A stretch of DNA of 64,000 bases. Source: Hymenobacter sp. YIM 151500-1. GTDB taxonomy: Bacteria; Bacteroidota; Bacteroidia; Cytophagales; Hymenobacteraceae. The stretch spans positions 682,001 through 746,000 of the forward strand of contig NZ_CP110139.1 in NCBI RefSeq assembly GCF_025979885.1. Reading direction: 5' to 3'. The position numbers and the translations under genes were made by a program. Under the pieces are notes generated by a model. That model did not search any database and was not told the origin of the DNA. It saw only the letters and a list, made by a program, of their open reading frames with translations. Below are positions 34,683-43,910 of the stretch, piece by piece. The stretch's first letter is position 1, and the number at the start of each line of letters is the position of its first letter.

Positions 34683-36383
34683 TTAGCTCACGGCTTCGCC
34701 GGCGGTGTTGGCTACCAGGCGGGTGGTGCCGGGCACCATCACGGGCGGGGTGGCGGTGGGCAGGTAGGGCTGGGCCAGCAGGTGGGCTACGGCGGGCGGC
34801 TCGGGGCCCTGGTGAAACTGCCGGGCGCGGGCTTTTAGGTCTTCCTCGTCGGGGCTGGCGCCGCGCAGGTGCTGCTGCTCGTGTTCCTCCCAGGTTTCGA
34901 CCATGAAGTACTCCACCAAGCGGGTAGGGTCGGCCAGGTCGGCGTAGAGGCCCACGCGGATGGCGCCCTCGCGGCGGCGGATGCGGCTGAGCTGGTGTAT
35001 GAGGTAGGTGAAGGCGGGGCGGTTTTCGGGCCGCACGCGGTAAGTGGTGGTGATGATGACCGGGCCGGCGTCGGGGTCAGGCTCCTCGGCCAGCTCAGGC
35101 TCCCGGCGCGGACGGGTGGGCGTGGGGTCGGGCAGGTTTTCGGTGGTGCTCAGCGAAAAGCGCACCACCAGCAGCAGGCTCAGCCCCAGCCAGACGGCCG
35201 CCCCCGTGAGGGCCGCGGGCAGGCTCCAGCGCGTGGCCACCGCGCCCCACACCACCGAGCCCAGCGCCATGCCGCCCTGAATGGTGAGTAGGTAGAGGCT
35301 AATGGTGCGGGCCTGCACCCAGCGCGGCACCACCGTCTGCACGCCCACGCTAAACGAGTTGAGCACCAGCATCCAGGCCAGGCCCACCAGCACCAGCAGC
35401 CCCATGAGCAGCGGGCGGCTGGCCGAGTACGCCAGGCCCAGCAGCCCCAGCCCAAACGTGGCCGTGGCCAAGCTCACGCGCCAGTCGATGCTGAGGCGGC
35501 GGTTGAGGCGGGGCAGCACCAGGGCCCCCAGCACGGCCCCCGCGCCCATGCACGAGAGCAGCAGGGAGTAAAACGACGTGGGTAGGTGGAGCTGCCGGGC
35601 CACCACGGCCGGCATCAGGGCTAGCAAGGCACTGGCCCCAAACGTAAAGCACACGCCCCGCACCAGAATGTGCTGCACCGGCGGCGCAAACCGGGCGTAG
35701 CGGATGCCGCCCCGAATAGCGGCCAAGATTCGTTCCCCGGCCAGCTCCGACGTAGCCTGCGGCGCCCGTTGCCAGCGCCACACCATGTACATAGTGGCCA
35801 GAAACGACACCCCATTCAGCAGAAACGCCGCCCCCGCCGACGCGTACCCAATCAGCAACCCGCCCAGAGCCGGCCCAAAGGCGCGGGCCAGGTTGAAGCT
35901 CACGCTGTTGAGGGCCAGGGCCTGGGCTAGCTGCGGCCGGGGCACCAGCTCGGGCGTCACGGTTTGCCACACGGGGTTGTTCAGGGCCCCGCCCAGGCCC
36001 AGCAGAAACGTGAGCAGCAGCAGCAGCCAGGGCGTGGTGAGGCCCAGCAGCGTGAGGGCGGCCAGCACCAGGGCCGTAATAGCCATCCAGGTTTGGGTGA
36101 GCAAAAGCATCCGACGCCGGTCTACGAGGTCGGCGAGGGCGCCGGCGGGCAGGCTCAAGAGGAACACGGGCAGCGCCGAGGCGGTCTGGAGCAAAGCCAC
36201 CAGCACCGGCGAGGGCGTGAGCTGGGTCATCAGCCCCACGGCTCCCACGTTTTGCATCCACGTCCCGATGTTCGATACAAACGAGGCCACCCACAGCATC
36301 CGAAAAAACGGAATCCTGAGCGGGGCAAACGGGGAGGTGGGGGCCGGGGGCGCCGGCAGAGAAGGAGCAGGGGAGGCAGACAT
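34683..36383 (-). CDS. MFS exporter fused to an ABM-like domain
   Basis: 566 residues. Twelve transmembrane helices within about 20-415 of the MFS_3/EntS (DUF894) type, with the loop LADLVDRRRMLLLTQ near residue 84. A cytoplasmic segment then leads to an antibiotic-biosynthesis-monooxygenase-like ferredoxin fold at about 450-550 (VIITTTYRVRPENRPAFTYL; RVGLYADLADPTRLVEYFMV; TWEEHEQQHLRG). This fusion is known in the family. Substrate unknown; siderophore or drug export is possible. Confidence 0.85.
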   Translation of the reverse strand: MSASPAPSLPAPPAPTSPFAPLRIPFFRMLWVASFVSNIGTWMQNVGAVGLMTQLTPSPVLVALLQTASALPVFLLSLPAGALADLVDRRRMLLLTQTWMAITALVLAALTLLGLTTPWLLLLLTFLLGLGGALNNPVWQTVTPELVPRPQLAQALALNSVSFNLARAFGPALGGLLIGYASAGAAFLLNGVSFLATMYMVWRWQRAPQATSELAGERILAAIRGGIRYARFAPPVQHILVRGVCFTFGASALLALMPAVVARQLHLPTSFYSLLLSCMGAGAVLGALVLPRLNRRLSIDWRVSLATATFGLGLLGLAYSASRPLLMGLLVLVGLAWMLVLNSFSVGVQTVVPRWVQARTISLYLLTIQGGMALGSVVWGAVATRWSLPAALTGAAVWLGLSLLLVVRFSLSTTENLPDPTPTRPRREPELAEEPDPDAGPVIITTTYRVRPENRPAFTYLIHQLSRIRRREGAIRVGLYADLADPTRLVEYFMVETWEEHEQQHLRGASPDEEDLKARARQFHQGPEPPAVAHLLAQPYLPTATPPVMVPGTTRLVANTAGEAVS

Positions 36384-36513
36384 GCGGGCTGCGAGTGTGG
36401 CGGGAGCTTAACTGCGTTTTCCTGCGGTTCAGCTTGCGCCAACCAGGAACTGACTACCCGCAGACAAACGCAGCCGCCGCGCAGAGGTTAGTAGAGCAGC
36501 GTGCAGGCGTGAA

Positions 36514-36620
36514 ACCTCACCCCCCGGCCCCTCTCCAAAAGAAAGGGGGAGCCTGACCACTATTGACTAGCCTCTGGGATAATCTATAAGGCCGTCATGC
36601 TTCGACAAGCTCAGCATGAC
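36514..36620. repeat. Family C half copy and short family B hairpin
   Basis: 36514-36550 carries CCTCACCCCCCGGCCCCTCT with a weak returning AAAGGGGG. 36591-36620 carries GTCATGCTTCGACAAGCTCA, an inverted pair GTCATGCT/AGCATGAC. Both lie between the MFS start and the stop of the 721-residue protein gene. Confidence 0.6.
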
Positions 36621-36653
36621 ATGCTACCTGTTACCTGTCACCATCCCGCCGCC

Positions 36654-38819
36654 TCACAGCCGCACCCCGATGCCTGGCCCCAGTAGCAGAAACGGCTTGC
36701 CTTTGGTGAGCAGGTAGCCCCCGCCCAGGTAAAGTGGGAAGGTGAGCTTGGCCTCGCGGCGGGTGGGGTAGATGGAGCCCAGTACTACCACGCCCAGGTC
36801 GCGGTAGGCATCCTGGCTGTTGCTGAGGTTGAAGGCGTTGAGGGCCACGAAGCCTGCTCCAATCTTGTAGGGCCGCAGGCGGTTGATTTTCTCGGGGTGG
36901 TAGAAGCTGATCTGCCCCAGCATGGCCAAGGAAATGCCCCCGAACGTGCTGTAGCTCTTTTCGCCCGGAATGCGGGTGAGCAGGCCGCCGGGGAAGCTCA
37001 CGTCGATGTCGAACTTGATGCTGCGCCGCAGCACCAGCTCCAGCTTCTGCGAAAAGCCCGGCTCCTGGTACTGGCTGGGCGTGTGCCGCACCGTCACGAT
37101 GATGGTGCTCCAGTCGTCGAGGTCGTAGGTTTTGCGGGCGCCCAGCAGGGTGTTGAGGCTGATGCTGCCCACCTGGCACTGCTTGTCCTGGTAAAACGCC
37201 GCCCGCACCGATGAGCCGTCGGGGCACACCACCACGTTATCAAGGGTGCGCATCTCGATCAGCTCGCCCCGGCTGTTCTGGGTTCGGATGTCAAAGGTGA
37301 GGTACTGCTTGCCGTAGAGCTGCTGGTCGGAGTCGATGCCCCCGGCGTTGAAGCTGAACACTACGTCGCGGATGGTACGGTCGTAGAGGATGGGGCCGGC
37401 GAAGCGCGTCACGGGCCGGGGCGCTTCGCCGAAGGTGACGCCCACGAAGTCGAGCGGGTGGGGGCGCTGAAACTCGCGCACCGTGAGGCTGTGGCCCGTG
37501 GGCTGGCCGGCGTTGAAGATGGTAATGCGCTTTTTGTCGATGGTGACGGGCACCTGCACCCGGTACACCACAGCCGCATCGGTGCGCACCGAGGAGTCGG
37601 AGGGCACCACCTGCACATCCTCGAAGTGAAACCGGGCCCGTTGCAGGGCCTCGCCTTCCAGGCGCACGTCCACCGTTTCGCCGGGGTTCACAGCGGGGCT
37701 GCTGGTCCAGTCGCCGCCGCGGTGGCGCACACTCACGGCCGTAATGGCGGTTTTGGGTGCAATGTTGAAGTTGGTGACGTACTTGGCCTGGTCCTGCTCC
37801 TTGATGTAGAGGTAGCTGTCGGTCTGGCGGTGCAGGTTGTACACGCGCAGCCAGCACAGCACCCTATCGTTGGTGAGGTACTGGCGCGTAAACAGCTCGG
37901 CAATCAGCGCCCCGCCGGCTTCCTCCTGGTCTTCGATGCGGTAGGTGCGCTTCAGCTCAAACGTGCGCCCATTGTCCAGAATCAGCTCCACCCCGCGGCG
38001 GCGCGAGGCCTCGTCCAGGGTCAGCTCCTTCTTATCGACGCTCAGAAAGCGCAGGCGCGAGGCCTTCACGGTAAACTCCTGGCGCAGCGGGGGCAGGCTG
38101 TAGCTCACGCGGCGGTTGTGGTCGGTGAGGAAGGGCCGCTCGGTTTGGGGCCGCACCGTGAGCAGGCGGGGGCCGAGGGCATTGGGCAGCACGTGCAGGC
38201 GCAGGGTGCCGTTTTCCTGGACGAGGCGGTAGTCGATGTCCTGGCCGCGGGTCCACTCGGGGCTTGTGCGGATGTTTTTGGGGTGGTTGCTGGTCAGCTC
38301 AAACACCTTCTCCTCGCCCACAAACAGCTCGGTGTCCGGGGGGCGCAGCTCCAGGGTGGTGCGCGTTACGGGCAGCAGGCTCACGGTTTGGGTGCGCGGG
38401 GGCCGGCCCACCGAGTCGGGCGCCTGCCGGAAGGTGAGGCGCAGGAAGGGCGTGGCCGTCAGGTCGCGGAAGCGCAGCTTGGCCCGGTAGTACTGCCCAC
38501 CTTCGGCGGGCGTGAGCGAGTCGAGCAGCTGAAAATCGGCGGAGCGCACCAGGCGCAGGGGTGCCCCGGCCGGGTTCAGCGGAGACACCAGCAGCTCGGC
38601 GGTTTCGTCGTCGTGGCGGTAGTGGAAGTAGAGGTGGGGCTCGCCCTGCACGGCTACGGTGTGGCGGCTGAGGGTGTAGCGGGTGGTGTCGGTGCGCAGC
38701 GTCAGCTCCCGCAGCAGCGGGACTTGGGCGTAGGTCGGGGCCGCCGAAACAACCAGTAGAAGAAACAGCAGCTGCGCAACTGCGCAACGCCAGGAGCGGA
38801 GTGCCGGGTGAAAGCGCAC
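36654..38819 (-). CDS. Large exported protein of unknown function with C-terminal barrel-like region
   Basis: 721 residues if started at the GTG at 38819, which yields a signal peptide (RSWRCAVAQLLFLLLVVSAA, cleavage near TYAQ). An earlier GTG at 38894 overlaps a perfect -7 box and is less likely; no ATG is available. Several beta-sandwich-like repeats fill the middle. The last 150 residues (SFPGGLLTRIPGEKSYSTFG through GGGYLLTKGKPFLLLGPGIG) look like outer-membrane strands. I do not recognise the family; it has the look of a Bacteroidota envelope protein. Confidence 0.75.
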   Translation of the reverse strand: MRFHPALRSWRCAVAQLLFLLLVVSAAPTYAQVPLLRELTLRTDTTRYTLSRHTVAVQGEPHLYFHYRHDDETAELLVSPLNPAGAPLRLVRSADFQLLDSLTPAEGGQYYRAKLRFRDLTATPFLRLTFRQAPDSVGRPPRTQTVSLLPVTRTTLELRPPDTELFVGEEKVFELTSNHPKNIRTSPEWTRGQDIDYRLVQENGTLRLHVLPNALGPRLLTVRPQTERPFLTDHNRRVSYSLPPLRQEFTVKASRLRFLSVDKKELTLDEASRRRGVELILDNGRTFELKRTYRIEDQEEAGGALIAELFTRQYLTNDRVLCWLRVYNLHRQTDSYLYIKEQDQAKYVTNFNIAPKTAITAVSVRHRGGDWTSSPAVNPGETVDVRLEGEALQRARFHFEDVQVVPSDSSVRTDAAVVYRVQVPVTIDKKRITIFNAGQPTGHSLTVREFQRPHPLDFVGVTFGEAPRPVTRFAGPILYDRTIRDVVFSFNAGGIDSDQQLYGKQYLTFDIRTQNSRGELIEMRTLDNVVVCPDGSSVRAAFYQDKQCQVGSISLNTLLGARKTYDLDDWSTIIVTVRHTPSQYQEPGFSQKLELVLRRSIKFDIDVSFPGGLLTRIPGEKSYSTFGGISLAMLGQISFYHPEKINRLRPYKIGAGFVALNAFNLSNSQDAYRDLGVVVLGSIYPTRREAKLTFPLYLGGGYLLTKGKPFLLLGPGIGVRL

Positions 38820-38893
38820 GGGGCAGGCAGCGTCGGGAAAAAGAAGAAACAAATCTACGGCCTGCCTCCGTTCTATGGGGCTTGCCGAGCCCA

Positions 38894-38901
38894 CAAAGGT
38901 A
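38894..38901 (-). promoter_or_regulatory. -7 box TACCTTTG for the 721-residue protein gene
   Basis: Exact TAnnTTTG match on the minus strand, about 75 bases upstream of the chosen GTG start. Confidence 0.6.
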
Positions 38902-39075
38902 GAGCCCTACCACCTACTTGAGCAGAAAAAACGCCAAACCTGCCGCCTCACAACGCTGAAATGTTGACCAGCGCCGCCGAAGAAGCGGCTTCCGGTTGCC
39001 AGTAGGGGTAGCGTGCGGGCTTCGGGCTGCTTACGTGCGTAGCTTGCCTGACTTTCCGCTATCCATTCGCGCGCC

Positions 39076-40086
39076 ATGCTTCACCTCGACCTGCTCATCT
39101 CGCCCCAGCAAAACCAGCTCGATTACCTGGCAGCCCGCTACCACGCTCCTGTTGTGGGCAACGAATGGCGGTTTGCCAACGAGGTAGGCCGGGGTGTGCT
39201 GCGCGCCTACGCCCTTCCGCTCGACTTTGCGGCCTACACCTACGAGTTGGAGGTAGTGCAGCCGCTGGCTCTCGACACGGTGAACCCCGCCGACAGCGGC
39301 ATCTACTGCGTGTTCGTGAACGTAGGGCAGGCGCCGGTCACCAAAACCGTGGGGTCTGATACCGTTACCCTACGCAAAGACCAGCCCGGCGGCGTCTTTT
39401 TTTACTCGCCCGGCAACACCGTCGTCGAGCCCCGGCAGGAGCCTGGCTCCTACATGTTTGTGTGCCTGACGTTCACGCGCCAGAGCATGGCGCCGTTTCT
39501 GGAACCTGGCAGCGCGTTGGCGGCGTACTTTGCGTCCGGCCGCGTGTTTCACGTGTTCGAGGAGCTGACGCTGGATATGGAGCAGCAACTGCGGCCCCTG
39601 GTGGGTAGTGCCGCTCCGCTCGACACGCTGGCCGTGTACAGTCGCGTGCTGATGTTTTGGCAGTTGCTGGTGCAGCAGCTGGCCCGCCGGCAGCTGGCCC
39701 GCCGGCAGCTGGCCCCGGTGGCCACCCGCTTGCTCCAGCCCGACGTGAAGCAGCTGTTTCGGGCCCGCGCCCTGTTAGAAGAAAACTATCAGCAGGTGCC
39801 CTCCATCGAAGAGCTGGCCCAGGCCACGGGTATGAGCGCAACCAAGCTCACGCGCTACTTTCCGCAGTACTTCGGACGCACCATTTACCAGTACGCCCAG
39901 TACGTGCGCATGCGCAAGGCCCGCGAACTGCTGGGGGAGGGGCGTTTGTCGGTGTCAGAGGTGGGCTTTCTGGTGGGCTACAGCAGTCTGACGCACTTCA
40001 CCAACGCCTTCCGCAAGCACTTTGACGTGCTACCCCGCGAGGTGCTGCGCCAAGGGCGCCAGCTGGTGCCGGTTTCGGGCGAGTAA
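39076..40086 (+). CDS. AraC-family transcriptional regulator
   Basis: 336 residues. The N-terminal part (about 1-200) is a cupin-like sensor of the type found in Bacteroidota AraC proteins, and the C-terminal 100 residues hold two helix-turn-helix units (SIEELAQATGMSATKLTRYF; VSEVGFLVGYSSLTHFTNAF). Between them, a 15-base unit is duplicated in tandem at 39676-39705, giving LARRQLARRQLA. The next gene on the strand is an NAD-dependent epimerase, a possible target. Confidence 0.9.
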   Translation: MLHLDLLISPQQNQLDYLAARYHAPVVGNEWRFANEVGRGVLRAYALPLDFAAYTYELEVVQPLALDTVNPADSGIYCVFVNVGQAPVTKTVGSDTVTLRKDQPGGVFFYSPGNTVVEPRQEPGSYMFVCLTFTRQSMAPFLEPGSALAAYFASGRVFHVFEELTLDMEQQLRPLVGSAAPLDTLAVYSRVLMFWQLLVQQLARRQLARRQLAPVATRLLQPDVKQLFRARALLEENYQQVPSIEELAQATGMSATKLTRYFPQYFGRTIYQYAQYVRMRKARELLGEGRLSVSEVGFLVGYSSLTHFTNAFRKHFDVLPREVLRQGRQLVPVSGE

Positions 40087-40157
40087 TTGCCGGTTTCGGG
40101 CGGTTTGGTGGGAGCAATGCTGGTGAAGTTTGCAGGGTTCCTCATCGTATTCGCCTT

Positions 40158-41147
40158 ATGAAAACCTGCTTTGTTACGGGCGGCTCCGGCTTCGTCGGCC
40201 GCTACCTTATTGCCGAACTCCGCCGCCGGGGCTACGCCGTGCGGGCGCTGGCCCGCTCCGACCAGGCCGCCCGCACCGTGGAGGACCTCGGTGCCACGTC
40301 CGTCCGCGGCGACCTCGACGACCTAACCGCCCTGCAAACCGGTATGGCGGGCTGCGACGCCGTGTTTCACTTGGCCGCAGTCGTGGACTTCAATGCCCCG
40401 GCTGAGCAGCTGTACCGCGTGCACGTAGTGGCCACCCACAACGTGGTGGCCGCCGCCCGGCAGGCCCAGGTGGGACATCTGCTATACCTGGGCGCCGCCT
40501 CGGTAGTAGCCAACGCCAGCAGGCAGCGGCAATTGCCAGAAACGTTTGTGGCGCCTTACCTCCATGATGGCTACTCTGCTACCAAGCTGCAGGCTGAGCA
40601 GTATGTGCTGGCAGCCAATAGCTCCACGCTGAAAACCTACGCCGTGCGTCCGCCCCTGATTTGGGGCGTGGGCTTTTCGGGATATGCCGAGTTCAAGCAG
40701 TCGGCTGAGAGTGGAGAGTTTTGGTTTATTGACGGCGGAAAGCATGTTTTTTCCACCTGCCACGTGCGTAATCTTGTGGAGGCGTTGCTGCTGGTGTACG
40801 AGAAAAGCCCCGGTGGCCATATCTACTTCATCACCGACGGCGAGACGTGGACGCTGAAACGCTTCCTGACCACGCTGCTGCGGCTCTACAGCTTGCCGCA
40901 CGAGTTTAGCAGCCTCCCCTACAGCGTGGCCCGCGTGGCGGCCACCGTGCTGGACGCCGCGTGGCGCGTGTTCAACCTGAAAGGCGCCCCGCCGCTTACC
41001 AAAACCTTGCTCTACCTCTTCGGCAAGGAATTTACCATCAGTGACCAGAAAATCCGGCGAGAGCTGGGCTTCCGCAACGTTATCAGCATAGAAGAAGGCA
41101 TGCGCGAAATTGAGCGAGCCCAGGCGCAGCAGCCCCAAACGGCGTAG
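40158..41147 (+). CDS. NAD-dependent epimerase/dehydratase (3-beta-HSD-like)
   Basis: 329 residues, extended SDR. The dinucleotide-binding motif GGSGFVGRYLIAEL starts at residue 8; the catalytic YSATK near residue 139 and the downstream RPPLIWG are typical of 3-beta-hydroxysteroid dehydrogenase/isomerase-like proteins. Bacterial homologues act on sugars, terpenoids or fatty-acyl ketones. It is 71 bases after the AraC gene and ends before a strong terminator shared with the tRNA on the other strand. Confidence 0.88.
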   Translation: MKTCFVTGGSGFVGRYLIAELRRRGYAVRALARSDQAARTVEDLGATSVRGDLDDLTALQTGMAGCDAVFHLAAVVDFNAPAEQLYRVHVVATHNVVAAARQAQVGHLLYLGAASVVANASRQRQLPETFVAPYLHDGYSATKLQAEQYVLAANSSTLKTYAVRPPLIWGVGFSGYAEFKQSAESGEFWFIDGGKHVFSTCHVRNLVEALLLVYEKSPGGHIYFITDGETWTLKRFLTTLLRLYSLPHEFSSLPYSVARVAATVLDAAWRVFNLKGAPPLTKTLLYLFGKEFTISDQKIRRELGFRNVISIEEGMREIERAQAQQPQTA

Positions 41148-41199
41148 CATGTTTTGGCTACGCTCATTCTTCGCCTCTCCAGGTTGGCCCACATGCAAA

Positions 41200-41243
41200 C
41201 ACGAAAAAGCCGCCGCTTCTACGGAAGCGGCGGCTTTTTCGTG
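41200..41243. terminator. Bidirectional terminator
   Basis: Perfect stem AAAAAGCCGCCGCTTC/GAAGCGGCGGCTTTTT with a four-base loop, between the epimerase gene and the convergent tRNA-Glu. Confidence 0.92.
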
Positions 41244-41263
41244 TTTGGGGTGATGAATGCTGG

Positions 41264-41335
41264 TAGTCCGTAGGGGAATCGAACCCCTGTTGGCAGAATG
41301 AAAATCTGCAGTCCTAACCCCTAGACGAACGGACC
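41264..41335 (-). tRNA. tRNA-Glu (anticodon TTC), copy 1
   Basis: 72-nt cloverleaf read on the minus strand: acceptor GGTCCGT pairing with ACGGACT, D-arm with AGGGGTTAGGA, anticodon stem GCAGA/TCTGC with loop TTTTCAT (anticodon TTC), and T-arm AGGGGTTCGATTCCCCT. A CCA follows directly (41261-41263). It is identical in the mature region to copy 2 at 53434-53505. Confidence 0.95.
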
Positions 41336-41354
41336 ATCTTCGGTTTTAACGCTG

Positions 41355-41384
41355 CAAAGATAGTAGCCCGCCAACACCAGGCAA
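41355..41384 (-). promoter_or_regulatory. tRNA-Glu promoter: TTG-N19-TATCTTTG
   Basis: Reading the minus strand, TTG (41382-41384) is 19 bases upstream of TATCTTTG (41355-41362), exact agreement with the Bacteroidota housekeeping promoter. The same arrangement precedes copy 2. Confidence 0.8.
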
Positions 41385-41649
41385 GACCTCAATCCCAAAA
41401 AAAGCAGCACCAGAATCTAAGCCGCAAAGAATCAAGCAGATTTTTTTGCCTCCGAAAAGTCTGATTCCGCGCTCCGCTGGCTGAAACAGGGTGACTCTGG
41501 CCCGCCACAACGCCTAGCTCCGGCCTGCGCCCGGCTGGCTCCGAAGCACAGTAGCCGCACCGGTGGCAACCCCAGCCCCGCCGCCGGGGTACTACCTGCT
41601 GGTACACGCCGCCCGGACGCTAGGCGCCCGGTTCAACCACCTGCTTTGC

Positions 41650-43446
41650 ATGACCAAACATACCTACAACCTGGGCCTGGTGGGCAACTGCGCCTTCCTG
41701 GGCCTGATTGACACCGATACGGCGGTGCGCTGGCTGTGCTGGCCCCGCTTCGACAGCAGCTTCGTGTTCGGCTCCCTGCTCGACGGGCAGAAAGGCGGCG
41801 AGTTCAGCATCCGGCCCGCCGAGGCCCGCCAGCAGGCCGGCTCCCGCCAGTACTACCTGCCCAACACCAACGTGCTGCGTACCGAAATCCTGCTGGCCGA
41901 CGACGGCGGTTCCTACCGCGTTACGGATTTCGCGCCCCGCTTTCCGCAGTACGAGCGGTACTACAAGCCCCTGATGCTGATTCGGAAGGTGGAGCCGCTC
42001 ACGGGCACGCCGCGGGTGCGAGTGGCCTGCCGCCCGGTGGGCCAGTACGGGCAGCTGGCGCTGAGCCGGCGCCGCTCCTCCAACCACATTGCGTTTCTGG
42101 GGCTGGAAGAGGAAATCCGCCTCACCACCAACATCCCGCTCACCTACATTCTGGAGGAAGAGGACTTCACCCTAAACGAAACGAAGTACCTGGTGCTTAC
42201 TTACGGCGCCCCCCTGGAAGCCCCGCTGGAAAGCACCGCCGAGCGGTTTCTCAGGGCCACCACCGACTACTGGCGGCAGTGGGTGAAGAGCACCAGCATC
42301 AGCAACTTCCACCAGGAGCAGGTGATACGCTCGGCCCTGGCCCTAAAGATTCACCAGTACGAAGACACCGGCGCCATCATTGCGGCCAGCACTACCTCCC
42401 TGCCCGAGGCGCCCGGCAGCACCCGCAACTGGGACTACCGCTACTGCTGGATGCGCGACACCTACTACATCCTGACGGCCTTCAACAACATCGGGCACTT
42501 CGAGGAGCTGGAGCGGTACTTCCACTACATTGCCAACATCTCCACCAAGGTCAAGGACCGGTTTCAGCCCCTGTATGGCATCAGCGGGGCCTCGGAGCTG
42601 GTGGAGCAGGAGCTACCCCTGGCCGGCTACCTCGGCAACCAGCCCGTGCGCATCGGCAACGACGCCTACACCCACATCCAGAACGACGTGTATGGGCAGG
42701 TGCTGGTGGCCCTGCTGCCGCTCTACGTGGATGCCCGCTTCCTGGACCCCGAGCGTACCAACCCCGAACGGCTCGTAACCGAGGGCCTACGCCTGATTGA
42801 AGCCACTATGGACCAGCCCGATGCCGGTTTGTGGGAGTTTCGCAACCTGGCCCAGTATCACTGCTATACTTACCTGTTTCACTGGGCCGGCTCGCACGCT
42901 GCTCGGCAAGTGGCCCGCCACCTCGGCCGCCCCGACCTTGAAGCCCAGGCCACCCGCCTACTTGCGGAAGCCGCCGCCCGGATTGAACAGTGTTTCAACG
43001 AGGAGCGCCAGGCCTACGCCAACGCCGTAGGCTCGCCCCACCTCGATGCCAGCACCTTGCAGCTCATTATGATGGGCTACCTCGACCCCGCCTCCGAGCG
43101 GGCCCGCCACCACCTGGCCGCCCTGGAGCAGGAGCTGAAGACCCCCGAAGGCCTGTTCTACCGCTACCGCCACCCCGACGACTTCGGCACCCCCGAAACC
43201 ACCTTTCTCATCTGCTCCTTCTGGTACGTGGAAACCCTGGCCTGCGTGGGTCGCCTCGACGACGCCATCCGCGAGTTTGAAAAGCTCATTACCTACACCA
43301 ACCACCTGGGCCTGCTCTCCGAAGACGTAGACGCCCGCACCGGCTCCCAGTGGGGCAACTTCCCCCAGGCCTACAGCCACGTCGGCCTGGTAAACGCCGC
43401 CTATCGAATAGCAAAGAAGCTGGACCGGCCGAATTTCATTGAGTAG
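41650..43446 (+). CDS. GH15 glucoamylase/trehalase-like hydrolase
   Basis: 598 residues from the ATG at 41650; the open frame extends upstream, but the family begins YNLGLVGNCAFLGLIDTDT. An N-terminal beta-sandwich precedes an (alpha/alpha)6 barrel. Landmark motifs are NWDYRYCWMRDT near residue 260 and SEDVDARTGSQWGNFPQAYS near 560, with the catalytic Glu residues expected in the barrel loops. No signal peptide. Similar GH15 proteins in actinobacteria are trehalases, and a trehalose synthase/phosphatase gene lies convergently 1.4 kb away, so trehalose turnover is the best guess. Confidence 0.88.
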   Translation: MTKHTYNLGLVGNCAFLGLIDTDTAVRWLCWPRFDSSFVFGSLLDGQKGGEFSIRPAEARQQAGSRQYYLPNTNVLRTEILLADDGGSYRVTDFAPRFPQYERYYKPLMLIRKVEPLTGTPRVRVACRPVGQYGQLALSRRRSSNHIAFLGLEEEIRLTTNIPLTYILEEEDFTLNETKYLVLTYGAPLEAPLESTAERFLRATTDYWRQWVKSTSISNFHQEQVIRSALALKIHQYEDTGAIIAASTTSLPEAPGSTRNWDYRYCWMRDTYYILTAFNNIGHFEELERYFHYIANISTKVKDRFQPLYGISGASELVEQELPLAGYLGNQPVRIGNDAYTHIQNDVYGQVLVALLPLYVDARFLDPERTNPERLVTEGLRLIEATMDQPDAGLWEFRNLAQYHCYTYLFHWAGSHAARQVARHLGRPDLEAQATRLLAEAAARIEQCFNEERQAYANAVGSPHLDASTLQLIMMGYLDPASERARHHLAALEQELKTPEGLFYRYRHPDDFGTPETTFLICSFWYVETLACVGRLDDAIREFEKLITYTNHLGLLSEDVDARTGSQWGNFPQAYSHVGLVNAAYRIAKKLDRPNFIE

Positions 43447-43452
43447 AAGGAC

Positions 43453-43903
43453 CTGGCAGCAGACTTCTCGCCGGAGGCGAGGCGTCTGCCCGCCGGGGGA
43501 TGGGGCAAGTCTCCCGGCTTGCGGCCGCCGAAGGCGGCCAGCCGGCACCGCGCCGTGTGGGCTGTAGCGTGCCAGAAGATGTAACGCGAAGTTGTACTTC
43601 GCGAGGCGCCAGAACAATGCGGCACCCCACCAGTCCCAAGGCTGAAGCCCTGGGCTAGGTAACGTCTCAACCTAGTCCACTGACTAGTCCAGAGCTTCAG
43701 CCTTTGGAACGTTAGGGTACAAGCGCAGCTCAGCATTGTTCTGGCGCGTCGCGAAGTACAACTTCGCGTTACATCTTCTGGCACGCTGCCAGTTCATGCG
43801 GCCCTAACGCGAGTTGGCCGCCCTCGGCGGCCGCGAGTCGGGCGACTTGCCCCATGGGCCGGCGGGCAGACGCGCCAGCTCTGCTGGCTAAGTCTGCCGC
43901 CTG
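43453..43903. repeat. MITE-like compound element, family E copy 1
   Basis: About 450 bases. Outer inverted arms start CTGGCAGCAGACTTCTCGCC and include GCGTCTGCCCGCCGG and GGGGCAAGTCTCCCG; an inner inverted pair is 43569-43620 against 43734-43793 (GTGCCAGAAGATGTAACGCG), holding a family A unit in each arm; the centre (43633-43710) is a family G hairpin (GGCTGAAGCCCTGGGCTAGG). Three palindromes are nested in one element. It ends at the stop codon of the YgjP-like gene. Confidence 0.88.
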
Positions 43904-43910
43904 CGTTGCG

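Noticed and set aside
41563..41649. Upstream start for the GH15 gene
   Set aside because: The GH15 N-terminus YNLGLVGN fixes the start at 41650; the extension has no family similarity.
43447..43910. Short open frames inside the family E element
   Set aside because: They follow the symmetry of the inverted repeat and are not conserved as protein between the two copies.
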